Below are positions 8,985 through 18,215 of a DNA stretch of 64,000 bases, piece by piece (positions within the stretch are counted from its first letter, which is position 1; every line of letters starts with the position of its first letter). The notes under the pieces were generated by a model. It searched no databases. It saw only the letters and a list, made by a program, of their open reading frames with translations, and was not told the DNA's origin. The position numbers and the translations under genes are program-made. Source of the stretch: Ferruginivarius sediminum. GTDB taxonomy: Bacteria > Pseudomonadota > Alphaproteobacteria > Kiloniellales > Rhodovibrionaceae. Where the stretch lies: the NCBI RefSeq assembly GCF_003344765.1, contig NZ_QPMH01000002.1, positions 1-64,000 on the forward strand. Direction: 5' to 3'.

Positions 8985-9779
8985 ATGAGCCAGCAAGTAT
9001 CGCCTCCTCTGATCGCGCTGCCCGCTTGCCGTATGGAAAAGGACGGGCAGGATTTCCACACCATCGGCGACAAGTACGTCCGCGCCGTTGCCGAGGCGGC
9101 GGGCGGCTTACCGGTGATGCTGCCGTCGCTTTCCGGACTGATCGATGTCGACGACGTGCTGCGCCGGATGGACGGCCTCGTTCTGACGGGTAGCCCGTCG
9201 AACGTTCACCCCACTGAATACGGCCGATCGGCGGACCCGGCGGCCGAGCCGCATGATGTCTGGCGCGATTCCATCACGCTGCCGCTGATCCGCTCGGCGG
9301 TGAAGGTGGGCGTACCGCTTTTCGCGATCTGCCGCGGGATGCAGGAACTGAATGTCGCCTTCGGCGGAACGCTGTTCGCGCGGGTGCACGAGGTCGAGGG
9401 CCGGATGGACCACCGCGCACCCAAGGTGGACGACGTCGACGTGAAGTACGGCCTTCGCCACAGCGTGGCCCTGACACCCGGCGGTTTGCTGCGGGAGCTT
9501 CTCGGCGCCGAGGAAATCGAGGTCAATTCGCTGCATAATCAGGGGGTCGAGACGCCGGCGCCGGGCCTTCGGGTGGAGGCGCTGGCGGACGATGGCACGG
9601 TGGAAGCCCTCAGCATGCCGGAGGCGCCGGGCTTCGTTCTGGGGGTGCAATGGCACCCGGAGTACAAGGCAACCGAGAGCCACATCTCGACAGCCCTTTT
9701 TCAGGCTTTCGCCAGGGCAGCACGGCACCGGGCCAGTCTGCGACAAAACACCGCAGCTGGGGAACCGGTCGGCGCTTAG
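8985..9779 (+). CDS. Gamma-glutamyl-gamma-aminobutyrate hydrolase family protein (peptidase C26)
   Basis: A 264-residue class I glutamine-amidotransferase-like hydrolase of the PuuD type, which cleaves gamma-glutamyl amides such as gamma-glutamyl-GABA in polyamine breakdown. The nucleophile is in FAICRGMQELNVAFGG (about residue 119) and the catalytic His-Glu in GVQWHPEYK (about 225). Length is normal. No other polyamine-pathway gene is nearby, so the substrate is open. It sits alone between lolA and xthA. Confidence 0.85.
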   Translation: MSQQVSPPLIALPACRMEKDGQDFHTIGDKYVRAVAEAAGGLPVMLPSLSGLIDVDDVLRRMDGLVLTGSPSNVHPTEYGRSADPAAEPHDVWRDSITLPLIRSAVKVGVPLFAICRGMQELNVAFGGTLFARVHEVEGRMDHRAPKVDDVDVKYGLRHSVALTPGGLLRELLGAEEIEVNSLHNQGVETPAPGLRVEALADDGTVEALSMPEAPGFVLGVQWHPEYKATESHISTALFQAFARAARHRASLRQNTAAGEPVGA

Positions 9780-9844
9780 GGCCAAGAGCGGCGCTCGGAC
9801 CAATTCGTTCAGCAAACGTATACACTTAGTCTACTCAATGTTCC

Positions 9845-10016
9845 GTGCCTATCCATTGATTTCCGGTACGGGCTTCCTAGATTCTCCCATAAGCGCCGGC
9901 CCGCAATGGGTTGGCGGCAAGCGGTTGGGTGAGTTCCCCTGCCACCCTTCCGCGTCTCCGCGGAGATTGGAACGCCCGGCCTCCCCCCGACCGGGCGTTC
10001 CTTCGTTTTCCAGCAC
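9845..10016 (+). ncRNA. Candidate small structured RNA
   Basis: The gap between the C26 hydrolase and xthA holds three consecutive hairpins. GGGTTGGCGG (about 9908-9917) pairs with CCTGCCACCC with one bulge and one G-T pair. CCGCG-TCTC-CGCGG is a compact stem. The third is an 11-bp terminator stem. The terminator loop is CCTCCCCCC-like, recalling the C-rich anti-Shine-Dalgarno loops of alphaproteobacterial sRNAs. No promoter was firmly identified; the 5' end given is approximate. It may instead be only the 3' region of the upstream transcript. Confidence 0.35.
9969..10016 (+). terminator. Rho-independent terminator upstream of xthA
   Basis: The perfect 11-bp arms GGAACGCCCGG (9969-9979) and CCGGGCGTTCC (9991-10001) are followed by TTCGTTTTCC. 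The C-rich loop may also be functional in the proposed small RNA. Confidence 0.75.
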
Positions 10017-10064
10017 CTTTCAATGATTGCCGCCGCGCGCCCGCGCGTTTAACTTGCGTTCGTC

Positions 10065-10853
10065 ATGCGTCTTGTAACCTGGAATGTGAACTCAATCCGC
10101 ATCCGCCTGGACAATCTGGCGCGTCTCTCCTCGGAGGCGCGGCCCGATGTCGTGTGCCTTCAGGAGACGAAGGTCGACGACGCGTCCTTTCCCTACGACG
10201 AAGTACGGGATCTGGGCTATCACCATGTCGCCGTGCGCGGGCAGAAGGGCTACAACGGCGTCGCCGTCCTCTCCCGTCAGCCGTTCGAGGCGGAGCACCG
10301 TCTCGACTGGTGGGGACAGGATGATTCGCGGCATCTGTCCGTGCGATTTCCCAATGCCTTCGAGCTGCATGTCTTCTACGTGCCCTCGGGCGGTCCGACG
10401 CCGGACCCGGAAAAGAACGAGAAGTTCGCGCACAAGCTCGGCTTTCTGACGGAAATGGCGCAGTGGGCGCGGAACGAGGGAATCGCGGGACGTAAGCTCG
10501 CCATCGTCGGCGACCTGAACGTGGCGCCGCTGGACAACGACGTCTGGAACCACCAGCGCATCAAGCGGCAAGTCGGCCACACACCGCTGGAATGCGAGCA
10601 CATGGCGGCGCTAAAGGACGCCGGCGGCTTCACCGACGTCGGCCGCCACTTCGTTCCGGCGGAAGAATTCCTGTTCACCTGGTGGGGCTATCGCCACCCG
10701 CAGTCGTTCACCAAGAACTACGGGTGGCGCCTGGACCACGTCTGGGTGACGCCGCCCTTGGCCAGGCACCTCAAGGCGCACAAGGTCGAGTCCGATGCAC
10801 GCACGTGGCCCCGGCCATCGGATCACGTGCCGGTAACGGTCGACTTCCAGTAG
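10065..10853 (+). CDS. xthA: Exodeoxyribonuclease III
   Basis: A 262-residue AP endonuclease / 3'-5' exonuclease of the EEP fold, acting in base-excision repair. Family motifs run in order: MRLVTWNVNSIRIR at the start, CLQETKVDD (metal Glu, about 36), GYNGVAVLSR, VGDLNVAP (about 147) and the terminal catalytic PSDHVPV. Length is typical. The ATG at 10065 gives the canonical N-terminus. It is probably a single transcription unit, isolated by the terminator just upstream; a CTTGCC-GGCAAG palindrome follows its stop. Confidence 0.95.
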   Translation: MRLVTWNVNSIRIRLDNLARLSSEARPDVVCLQETKVDDASFPYDEVRDLGYHHVAVRGQKGYNGVAVLSRQPFEAEHRLDWWGQDDSRHLSVRFPNAFELHVFYVPSGGPTPDPEKNEKFAHKLGFLTEMAQWARNEGIAGRKLAIVGDLNVAPLDNDVWNHQRIKRQVGHTPLECEHMAALKDAGGFTDVGRHFVPAEEFLFTWWGYRHPQSFTKNYGWRLDHVWVTPPLARHLKAHKVESDARTWPRPSDHVPVTVDFQ

Positions 10854-10965
10854 CGCTTGCCGGCAAGGCCCCTGGAATCGACAAAAGGCGGACGCCAGAA
10901 TGGAAAGCAAGCCATTCACGCGTATGTCGGTTGCCGGGCGTGGCGCCCCAAGCGGGAGTAAACGT

Positions 10966-11511
10966 ATGCAAGTGTTCCGTTATCCCGCCGGAACTCTGAG
11001 CGGCGACTATCTTCGCTCGGCCGCGGGTGTGGGCCTCGGCGTGGGCGTTCTGACGACTGTGCCGATCGGATGGGCCATCGGTCTGATATTCGGCGGACTG
11101 GCGGGCGCCTTCGGCCTGTTCGGTGCACGCACCCTGGAACGTCATATCACACGTGTGGCTGTCTCGGATGGCGAGATTGCCCGCGCGGCGCTGGGCACCC
11201 GCGTCATCCCCTGGGACCGGCTGGATAACGCGAAGCTGCGGTATTACGGCACGCGGCGGCAGCAGAAGAACAAGGACGGCTTCATGCAGCTCACCCTGCG
11301 CGGCGCGGGCACCTCGATGACGTTCGAATCCAACCTGGAGGGCTTTGACTACATCGTCTGGCGCACGGCAAGAGCAGCACGCGCGAACGGCGTCTCGCTC
11401 GACCCCGCCTCGGCCGGAAACATGCTGACCCTGGAGATCGATCCGGACAACGAGGCCCCGCCCCCGCCGCATGTTGCCGAACTACACGAAAACGTCCGCT
11501 CGGGGAATTAG
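10966..11511 (+). CDS. Membrane protein of unknown function
   Basis: A 181-residue protein. After about 15 residues there is a glycine-rich pair of hydrophobic segments (GVGLGVGVLTTVPIGWAIG and the following GGLAGAFGLFGA), then a soluble region with PH-like character (ISDGEIARAAL-type strand followed by VIPWDRLDNAKLRYYG). Such an arrangement resembles small bacterial PH-domain membrane proteins, but no family is firmly recognised. ATG 10966 is chosen for its GGGAG site; an upstream ATG at 10900 is open in frame. Its stop overlaps the convergent cyclase stop. Confidence 0.65.
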   Translation: MQVFRYPAGTLSGDYLRSAAGVGLGVGVLTTVPIGWAIGLIFGGLAGAFGLFGARTLERHITRVAVSDGEIARAALGTRVIPWDRLDNAKLRYYGTRRQQKNKDGFMQLTLRGAGTSMTFESNLEGFDYIVWRTARAARANGVSLDPASAGNMLTLEIDPDNEAPPPPHVAELHENVRSGN

Positions 11512-12890
11512 CCCAGGACCACCAGATCGACGGGGTGGCCGACGCCGGCCACGCCGGCGCTGTCCAGCCGGTCGCACCGCGCCGACGGCGTAAAGCCCTG
11601 TCGGCAGGCGAGATCATAAGCCTCGCTGGTCGCCAATGCCTTTGTCCCCGCAACGGCGTTGTGTTTTTCCAGCTTGGCGGAGAGATTCACTGCTTCGCCG
11701 ATCACCGTGTATTCAAGGCGATCCCGCTCGCCCACGGCGCCGAAGACGATGCAGCCGCTGGCCACGGCGGCATTGACGGGCCGCGCCGGGCGGCCCTCGG
11801 CAAGCATCCGTTTCTCCCAGTCGCGCGCGACGGAGATGATCTCCTCGACACAGCGCAAGGCGTCCGCGGCATAAGTCTCGGTCATGCGAGATGCCCCGAA
11901 GGTGACCATGATGCCATCGCCCAGGAACTTGTCGACGCTGCCGCCGTGCTTGCGGATGATCGGCACCATTTCGGCCTGGTACGAGGCCAGAAGCTGCATC
12001 ATCTGGTCCGGCTGGCACGTTTCGGCAAGCCCCGTGAACCCGCGCATGTCGAGGTTCACGATAGCGGCATCCCGTAGTTCCCCGATGCCCACGCCGATCT
12101 CCTCGGAATGCACGATGTGACTGGCAACCTCTGGCGAGAAGAACCGGGCGAGATCGTGCGCGGCCACGCCTTCCGCCACGGAGCTTACCAGCAGCGCCCG
12201 CGCGCGCATGATGGCGACTGCCAGGATGCCGGTCACCACGAGGATGGATATCACCTTGTCGAACTCGGCGCCCAGCAGGACGGAGTTGGAGGTGAGGTAT
12301 TCCACGTAGTTCCGGGTGATCATGTTGTCGCGCGGATCCACGAGGATCGCATAGCCGACAAGCGTGAGCCAGCCGGCCGCGGCCGCCAGTCCGGCGACGA
12401 CCACGAAGCGGGCCTCGAAGCGCAACGCGCGCAGGGCGATGAAGATGAAGACATAAAGCAGCGTCGGTGCCTTCAGATAGAACGCGGCCGACTGCTCGTA
12501 TTGAAGGTGGAACGACCAGATAAGGACGAAGAGCAGCGCCATGTCGATGGCGATGGAGATGTAGAGGAACCAATCCGGCAACCGGATGCGATAGGCAAGC
12601 CCCAGTCGCAGCATCGTGAACCCGAAGTAAGCGGAAAGCGCGTAAGGGACGGGCTGAAAGGTGTCGTGCGCCGTGAAAGTCTTGGGCGCCACGATGTAGA
12701 GCGCCGCGAAGATCGCGACAACAGTGAGCTGAAGCCAGCCGATCAAGCGTTCGGTGGCATCCTGCTGCGCGCGTACCTGCCGATGCACGCGCTCCGGCAA
12801 TTTCGCCTGGGGTGGCGCGGAGAAAATGGGCAGCGGACCAAGCCAACCCGTCAGGCTTCGCGGCTGCGTCGTTTCCATCATATTCGTCAT
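11508..12890 (-). CDS. Membrane-bound class III adenylate/guanylate cyclase
   Basis: About 460 residues. The N-terminal half has six hydrophobic segments (about 50-260) with no recognised sensor domain. The C-terminal catalytic domain shows the metal aspartate in NLDMRGFT (about 280), the substrate and second-metal region DKFLGDGIMVTFG (about 320), and the EYTVIGEAVNLSAKLE motif with transition-state residues. It makes cAMP (less likely cGMP) at the inner membrane. The start is uncertain: ATG 12890 is used, and ATG 12881 is possible. It is divergent from the MFS gene. Confidence 0.85.
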   Translation of the reverse strand: MTNMMETTQPRSLTGWLGPLPIFSAPPQAKLPERVHRQVRAQQDATERLIGWLQLTVVAIFAALYIVAPKTFTAHDTFQPVPYALSAYFGFTMLRLGLAYRIRLPDWFLYISIAIDMALLFVLIWSFHLQYEQSAAFYLKAPTLLYVFIFIALRALRFEARFVVVAGLAAAAGWLTLVGYAILVDPRDNMITRNYVEYLTSNSVLLGAEFDKVISILVVTGILAVAIMRARALLVSSVAEGVAAHDLARFFSPEVASHIVHSEEIGVGIGELRDAAIVNLDMRGFTGLAETCQPDQMMQLLASYQAEMVPIIRKHGGSVDKFLGDGIMVTFGASRMTETYAADALRCVEEIISVARDWEKRMLAEGRPARPVNAAVASGCIVFGAVGERDRLEYTVIGEAVNLSAKLEKHNAVAGTKALATSEAYDLACRQGFTPSARCDRLDSAGVAGVGHPVDLVVLG

Positions 12891-13023
12891 GCTAACCGCT
12901 TTGCTGCATCGCACGCTGTCAAAATCGCCGTGAAGCCGGCGTGATGTTCCCCACGCCTTGCCGCGGCACGCCTGCTTTGCCACACTGCCGGTCCTTCCCG
13001 GCGGCAACCTTGGCATTCCTTAT

Positions 13024-14244
13024 ATGGTGCATCGCGAGAGCAACTGGATAGGGGTCGCGTTCGGCCTTGTGCTGGCCGCCTATGCCGCCTTCCAGCAGTT
13101 CAAGTTGCCCCCGGCCCTGCCGTTGATGCTGGAGAGCTATGGTTATGACCGGACGCTCGCTGGCGGCTTCATGTCTGCTTACGCGGTCGCCGGGCTTGCC
13201 CTGTCCTTCGCGATGGGCCGGCTGATCGAGCGGCGGGGTGCGGCCATCCCCATCGCCACCGGCTTGTGCTTGATGACGGCTGGCCTGGTTCTCACGTTGG
13301 CAATGCCCGAGGCTGGAAGATTGGTGCTTGCATCGAGGACGCTTGAAGGCATTGCGTTCGCTGTCTTCGCAATTGCCGGGCCGGTGCTCGCCAATGCGAA
13401 TGCCAGCGCACGTCATCTGCCGGTTGTGATCGCCTTGACCGCCGCGTGGATTCCCATTGGCCAACTCCTGGCCGTCGTGCTGGCCGAGCCAAGCTTCGCC
13501 TTCGCCGGGTGGAGCGGGTTGTGGTGGATCGGCCTCGCCATGAGTGCGGGCATGATGCTATGGCTCCTGGGATTGCGGCTGTCCGGGCGTGTCGATATGG
13601 GTCCGCGACACCGGAAGCCAGCGGACGCCACGGCCAACCGGGAAACTGTTTCGAAATCGCAACGGATATCGCTGATCGTAACGGCCGCCGTCTTCATGGT
13701 CTGGTCCGCGCAATACTTCGCCTTCATGACATGGCTTCCGCAGTACCTCGTCGAGGCGCTGGGGTTGAGCGTATCCGGCGCCGTGGCCGGCTACGCCCTG
13801 CCCGTCGCGATATTGCTGGTGGCCATCATGGTCACCGGGCAGATCCTGCGCCGCGGTGTGCCCGTGGGGCCGCTTCTGGTCGCGGGGCTCGCGCTTCAGG
13901 TGGCAAGCTGGGTACTGCTGCCCGTCGCGGGCGGCGGTTTTGGAGGTGCGCTGGCCCTGGTGCTTTACGGCACGGCCGCCGGCATCGTGCCGACCTGCCT
14001 TTTCGCCATGCCAAGCGCCATCGTCGGCCATGGCCAAGCCGCCGCGACGGCGTTCGGGATCATCATGACCGGGCGGAATGCCGGCGTGTTCGCGGGCCCT
14101 ATCGCACTGGCGCAGCTTTTCGCCCTGACCGGCGGATGGGCCTGGGCGGCCCCCATGCTGGGTGTTGTCACGGGCATCGCGCTGGCCCTGGGCGCGTGGC
14201 TGGCAACGCGCCTGAGCGGCGTCGCCTACGGCACCAGCCGGTAG
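13024..14244 (+). CDS. MFS transporter (CynX/NimT-like)
   Basis: A 406-residue protein with about twelve hydrophobic segments. The major-facilitator motif between spans 2 and 3 is visible as GRLIERRGAAIP, and the layout resembles CynX/NimT-type exporters. Substrate unknown. ATG 13024 starts just before the first span; the open frame runs 66 bases further without hydrophobic sequence. The 3' end overlaps the convergent cenR-like gene by 19 bases. No partner gene suggests a substrate. Confidence 0.8.
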   Translation: MVHRESNWIGVAFGLVLAAYAAFQQFKLPPALPLMLESYGYDRTLAGGFMSAYAVAGLALSFAMGRLIERRGAAIPIATGLCLMTAGLVLTLAMPEAGRLVLASRTLEGIAFAVFAIAGPVLANANASARHLPVVIALTAAWIPIGQLLAVVLAEPSFAFAGWSGLWWIGLAMSAGMMLWLLGLRLSGRVDMGPRHRKPADATANRETVSKSQRISLIVTAAVFMVWSAQYFAFMTWLPQYLVEALGLSVSGAVAGYALPVAILLVAIMVTGQILRRGVPVGPLLVAGLALQVASWVLLPVAGGGFGGALALVLYGTAAGIVPTCLFAMPSAIVGHGQAAATAFGIIMTGRNAGVFAGPIALAQLFALTGGWAWAAPMLGVVTGIALALGAWLATRLSGVAYGTSR

Positions 14245-14933
14245 CCGCCGGGCTCGGTGATCAACAGCGTGGCGTTGGAGGGATCGTTCTCGATCTTCTG
14301 GCGCAGCCGGTAGACGTGGGTTTCCAGGGTGTGCGTGGTGACGCCCGCGTTATAGCCCCAGACCTCGCCGAGAAGCGTTTCCCGGCCCACCGTCTTCTCG
14401 CCGCTTCGGTACAGGTACTTCAGGATCGCCGTTTCCTTTTCCGTCAGGCGGATCTTGCGCCCCGAGGCGTTCTCGATCAGCACCTTGGCCGCCGGCTGAA
14501 AAGTATACTGCCCGATCGTGAAAACGGCGTCCTCGCTCTGCTCGTGCTGGCGCATCTGCGCGCGCAAACGCGCCAGCAGCACGCCAAGACGAAACGGCTT
14601 GGTAATATAGTCGTTGGCCCCGGCATCCAGCCCAAGGATCGTGTCGGCATCGGATTCCGAGGCGGTCAGCATGATGATCGGGCACGAAATGCCGTTCCGG
14701 CGCATCACGCGGCAGACCTCGCGGCCATCCATGTCCGGCAGGCCGACGTCCAGAAGGATGGCATCGAAATGCTCTTGCTTCGCCTTTTCCAGCCCCTGGC
14801 TGCCCGTCCCGGCCTCCGAGGCCATGAATTCCTCGTGAAGCTGAAGCTGTTCGGCCAGCGACTCCCGCAAGGAATCGTCGTCATCGACGAGCAGAATGTG
14901 CTTACCGGCAGTGGATGCCATGGCGTTCCTCAT
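14226..14933 (-). CDS. cenR: OmpR-family response regulator, CenR-like
   Basis: A 235-residue two-component regulator. The receiver domain has the acidic pocket HILLVDDDDSLR, phospho-acceptor Asp in ILLDVGLPDMDG (about 62), Thr in IIMLTAS and Lys in YITKPFR. The C-terminal winged helix contains VWGYNAGVTTHTLETHVYRL, a run I associate with Caulobacter CenR, the cell-envelope regulator essential there. No kinase gene is adjacent, which is also usual for CenR. An ATG at 14921 is an alternative start. The ortholog claim is from recalled similarity and is inference. Confidence 0.8.
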   Translation of the reverse strand: MRNAMASTAGKHILLVDDDDSLRESLAEQLQLHEEFMASEAGTGSQGLEKAKQEHFDAILLDVGLPDMDGREVCRVMRRNGISCPIIMLTASESDADTILGLDAGANDYITKPFRLGVLLARLRAQMRQHEQSEDAVFTIGQYTFQPAAKVLIENASGRKIRLTEKETAILKYLYRSGEKTVGRETLLGEVWGYNAGVTTHTLETHVYRLRQKIENDPSNATLLITEPGGYRLVP

Positions 14934-15009
14934 ATAGACCGGCCGGTCCCGCGCAAACCGGTTATCAGCACGGTTCGACGCTGTTCATTAGCAACAGCGG
15001 GCCACCGGT

Positions 15010-15897
15010 TCAAGCCGCCGTCGGTCCGGGGTCGGCATGTACCATCGCATGCAGGGCCGCGAACAGCGGATGGTCCGGCTCGCCAAGCGCATCGACGGCG
15101 TCGAAATGATGCCGCCCCGGCAGCTCGACCCGCGACCCCGTGAGGCCCGCGGAACGCCAGACATCCAGCAGTTCACGCTGCTGGAGCAGGAATTCCTCCG
15201 TCTCCTCGCTGCCCACACCGGCAAGCAAGGGACCGGCCGCCTGCGGCAGGGCGCGTAGGGGGCTATACGCCGCGACCTGCTCCTCATCAATCCGCATCAC
15301 GGCTTGGTGATAGCTCAACCGGATCGGCTCCAGGTCGTAGATACCGGATATGGACAGCGCGCCCTTCACCAGGTCCGGCGGCAACCCCTCCTTTTGCGGC
15401 CAGGCGCGGTCCAGCGCCGTGACCGCCAGGTGCCCGCCGGCGGAATGTCCCGCGACAAAGATGCGTTCCCGGTCGATACCACGTTCGCCGGCCCGCCGGT
15501 AAAGCCACGCCACGGCGGCCCGGATCTGCGCAACCATCGTGGCTATATCCGCCTTCGGTGCCAGGTCGTAGTTGAGCGAGGCGAAGGCGATGCCCCGCTC
15601 GAGGAACGCCGGCGCCAGATAGCTGAAATCGGACTTGTCCAGTGATTGCCAGTAGCCGCCATGGATGAAGGCGACCAGCGGCGCTTTATCGCGACCCGCC
15701 GCGGGAAACAGATCCAGCCGCTCACCCGGGGATTCGCCGTAGGCCAGATCGACCAGGGCAGTCGTGCGCTCTCGAACCGTCCGGCTGTCGCGCGCCCAAC
15801 GCTCGAAGAATTCCGCATGCTCCGGCAAGCGCGCGCGCAGGTTGAGCTGCTCGTCCAGCTTTTCGCGGGTCCAGCCACGGTAGATCGGCTGCGTCAT
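15010..15897 (-). CDS. Alpha/beta hydrolase, carboxylesterase / kynurenine formamidase type
   Basis: A 295-residue hydrolase with no signal peptide. The oxyanion-hole motif is FIHGGYWQSLDKSDF (about 93), the nucleophile elbow is VAGHSAGGHLAV (about 168), and the catalytic histidine is near ELPGRHHFDAVDAL (about 272). The HGGYW and GHSAGG pair is typical of the arylformamidase (KynB)-like esterases. No tryptophan-degradation genes are adjacent, so the substrate is unassigned. It is read away from ribA. Confidence 0.8.
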   Translation of the reverse strand: MTQPIYRGWTREKLDEQLNLRARLPEHAEFFERWARDSRTVRERTTALVDLAYGESPGERLDLFPAAGRDKAPLVAFIHGGYWQSLDKSDFSYLAPAFLERGIAFASLNYDLAPKADIATMVAQIRAAVAWLYRRAGERGIDRERIFVAGHSAGGHLAVTALDRAWPQKEGLPPDLVKGALSISGIYDLEPIRLSYHQAVMRIDEEQVAAYSPLRALPQAAGPLLAGVGSEETEEFLLQQRELLDVWRSAGLTGSRVELPGRHHFDAVDALGEPDHPLFAALHAMVHADPGPTAA

Positions 15898-16021
15898 AAC
15901 CGCTTAATCCTCCCATGGCCGCGGCGGCGTTTGCCGTCGCGGGCAAGCCTCCCCATCTAGTCGGGTGGAAGTCCTTCAACAACGATGACACGCGCCGCAA
16001 AGCGCCGTAAAGTCCCGGCCG

Positions 16022-17155
16022 ATGCATGAACCTTCGTCAGCTTCCGCAACGGCGATAGCCGAACCCGCCACGGCCAGCGTGCGGCGCGTCGACCGCGCGG
16101 CCGCCGAGTTGCGCCGTGGAACACCGGTCCTGCTGCATGGCCACGACACGGCCGTGCTGGTGCAGGCGACAGAGACGGCCGCACCCGGCAGCGTGGACGC
16201 GCTTCGTTCCCTGGGCGGAACGTCGCCGCGGCTGGCCCTGGCGACCGGCCGGGCCGAGGCGCTTGGCCTGGAGGTGGCAAGCGGGACAAGCACCATCTTC
16301 GCGGAACTCTCCGACGGCCCGTCGTCCCAGCCTCGCTCGCGTCACCGCGTGCCGATGCCGGGTCTCGACGTGGAAGCCCGCATTTCCGAGACCACTGCGG
16401 GAGACGCGATGACCGACGCAGCCGTGGCGCTGGCCAAGATCGCAAGGCTTGCCCCGGTGCTGCTGATAGCCTCCGTCGAAGTCCGCGTTCCCGCCGAATG
16501 GGCGCGAAGCCGAGATCTGCTGGAGATCAAAGCGGGCGAAGTCCTGGAATACGACAACTCCGCCGGACAGCGCCTGAGCTGGGTGGCCGAGGCACGGGTC
16601 CCGCTTGCGGATGCGGAGAACACGCGGCTTCACGCGTTCCGCGCGGCCGACGGCAGCGTCGAGCACCTGGCCATCGTGATCGGTGAGCCCCGGCCCGGCG
16701 AGGCAGTTCTGACGCGCCTCCATTCCGAATGCCTGACCGGCGACCTGCTGGGCAGCCTGCGCTGCGATTGCGGCGACCAGCTTCGCGGCGCGGTCCGGGC
16801 CATTGCTGAGACGGGCGCCGGCGTGCTGCTATACTTGGCGCAGGAGGGGCGCGGTATCGGCCTCGTCAACAAGCTCCGCGCCTATGCCCTGCAGGATCGC
16901 GGGGCCGATACCCTGGATGCGAACGAGGCCCTCGGCTACGAGGCGGACGAGCGCGTCTATCGCCCCGCGGCGGAAATGCTGCGCCAGCTCGATTTCACGC
17001 GGGTGCGGCTACTGACCAACAACCCCGATAAGGTCGCCGCCCTCGGCCAGTACGGCATCACGGTCGAGGAACGGGTACCCCACCATTTCCCGTCCAATAC
17101 CCACAACGCGGCCTATCTGGCGACCAAGGCGCGGCGCTTCGGGCACATGTCCTGA
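16022..17155 (+). CDS. ribA: GTP cyclohydrolase II with degenerate N-terminal RibB-like domain
   Basis: A 377-residue protein. Residues about 180-375 are GTP cyclohydrolase II, the first step of riboflavin synthesis: zinc cysteines in ECLTGDLLGSLRCDCGDQL (about 238-256), the nucleotide loop YLAQEGRGIGL (about 278) and the C-terminal LTNNPDKV. The first 180 residues look like a DHBP-synthase domain that has lost its acidic catalytic residues, as seen in other alphaproteobacterial RibA proteins. No FMN riboswitch is visible upstream. Confidence 0.9.
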   Translation: MHEPSSASATAIAEPATASVRRVDRAAAELRRGTPVLLHGHDTAVLVQATETAAPGSVDALRSLGGTSPRLALATGRAEALGLEVASGTSTIFAELSDGPSSQPRSRHRVPMPGLDVEARISETTAGDAMTDAAVALAKIARLAPVLLIASVEVRVPAEWARSRDLLEIKAGEVLEYDNSAGQRLSWVAEARVPLADAENTRLHAFRAADGSVEHLAIVIGEPRPGEAVLTRLHSECLTGDLLGSLRCDCGDQLRGAVRAIAETGAGVLLYLAQEGRGIGLVNKLRAYALQDRGADTLDANEALGYEADERVYRPAAEMLRQLDFTRVRLLTNNPDKVAALGQYGITVEERVPHHFPSNTHNAAYLATKARRFGHMS

Positions 17156-17297
17156 CGGCAAGCTCTGCCGGCCTCGGCAATCCCTGCCCGGTGGATGGCT
17201 TGCCAGGAACCGCCACGGGCGCGGGAAACTGCGACAAATCCTATTGGCACGACGTTTGCTTCGCTGGTGAGAACCGTTTTCAGTGAAGCAGGTTGCG

Positions 17298-18170
17298 ATG
17301 GCTTTCCCGGAATCCGCAAAAGGCGCTGCGCTGATGCCGGCCGCCCACCTCCATGGGGCGGGCGACTCGAATCGACCGGGTCAAGGCAATGAAACGTCCG
17401 GCGAGTTCGGTTTCGCCGACCTCCTGGACGTCATCAATCCCCTGCAACACATTCCGGGCGTGTCCACGGTCTATCGCGAAATCACCGGGGACAGCATTCA
17501 GGCACCCGCGCGCGTGGCGGGCGGCGCGCTTTTCGGCGGACCTATCGGCTTCGTCGCCTCGACCTTCGAGACGATCATGACGGAGGCCACTGGAGACGAC
17601 ATCGGCGGCCACGTCATGGCGTCCCTGTTCGGCGAACCCGATGCCAGCCAAACGGCCCCGACAGCCGTGGCAGAGGCAGACCCCGCCAAGACGCAGCAGC
17701 CCTCCGCTCAGCTCGCCGAACGCGAAACAGGATCGGCCGATACCCACCAGGCCGCCCGCGAGGAAGGCGAGCAACGCGTGCTGACGGGTAACGAGGCCTT
17801 GGCGGCGCTGGCCGCCGATCTTCGCGGCGAATCCGGCGCCGGCCACCGGGCAAGTGATCAGGTCGCAGCCAATAACGCCGCAGATCAGGAGGATGAATCC
17901 CGCGACGCGCAGCGTTCAGAGATGCAGTTCTTCCCCATAAGGGCGAAAGATTATAACCACTCGGCGACGCTCCGCGCCGAAAGCGTGGAGAAACTGCGCG
18001 CGGCGGCCGCGGCCGATGAAGGCCGCACTCAGGCCGCACCCACTCATCGCGCGCTCGTCAACGAAACGGGCCAACAGCCTCCGCAGCAGGATACCGACAC
18101 GCTACCCGACTTCGCCCAGCGGATGAGGAGTGCGCTGGAGAAATATCGCGCCATGCACGAGAAGCAGTAG
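17298..18170 (+). CDS. Conserved protein of unknown function
   Basis: A 290-residue protein without signal peptide or clear membrane span. The ordered N-terminal part has FADLLDVINPLQHIPGVSTV, YREITGD and a glycine-rich stretch ARVAGGALFGGPIGFVAS followed by TGDDIGGHVMASLFG. Residues about 115-260 are low-complexity, rich in Ala, Gln, Glu and Asp. A short charged helix ends it (RMRSALEKYRAMHEKQ). I recall similar N-terminal segments in Rhodospirillales proteins without assigned function. Start ambiguous: GTG 17283 is the alternative. Confidence 0.65.
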   Translation: MAFPESAKGAALMPAAHLHGAGDSNRPGQGNETSGEFGFADLLDVINPLQHIPGVSTVYREITGDSIQAPARVAGGALFGGPIGFVASTFETIMTEATGDDIGGHVMASLFGEPDASQTAPTAVAEADPAKTQQPSAQLAERETGSADTHQAAREEGEQRVLTGNEALAALAADLRGESGAGHRASDQVAANNAADQEDESRDAQRSEMQFFPIRAKDYNHSATLRAESVEKLRAAAAADEGRTQAAPTHRALVNETGQQPPQQDTDTLPDFAQRMRSALEKYRAMHEKQ

Positions 18171-18215
18171 GACGGGGCTTTGTCCCGAGCGGTCTAATGG
18201 CGTTATAAGGCGCGC

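Noticed and set aside
9845..10016. 6S RNA or SRP RNA
   Set aside because: The conserved SRP GGAA-type tetraloop region is absent, and the long 6S-type closing stem with a central bubble was not convincing. The generic small-RNA call was kept at low confidence.
15898..16021. FMN riboswitch ahead of ribA
   Set aside because: The gap is only 124 bases and does not contain the conserved RFN element stems or sequences.
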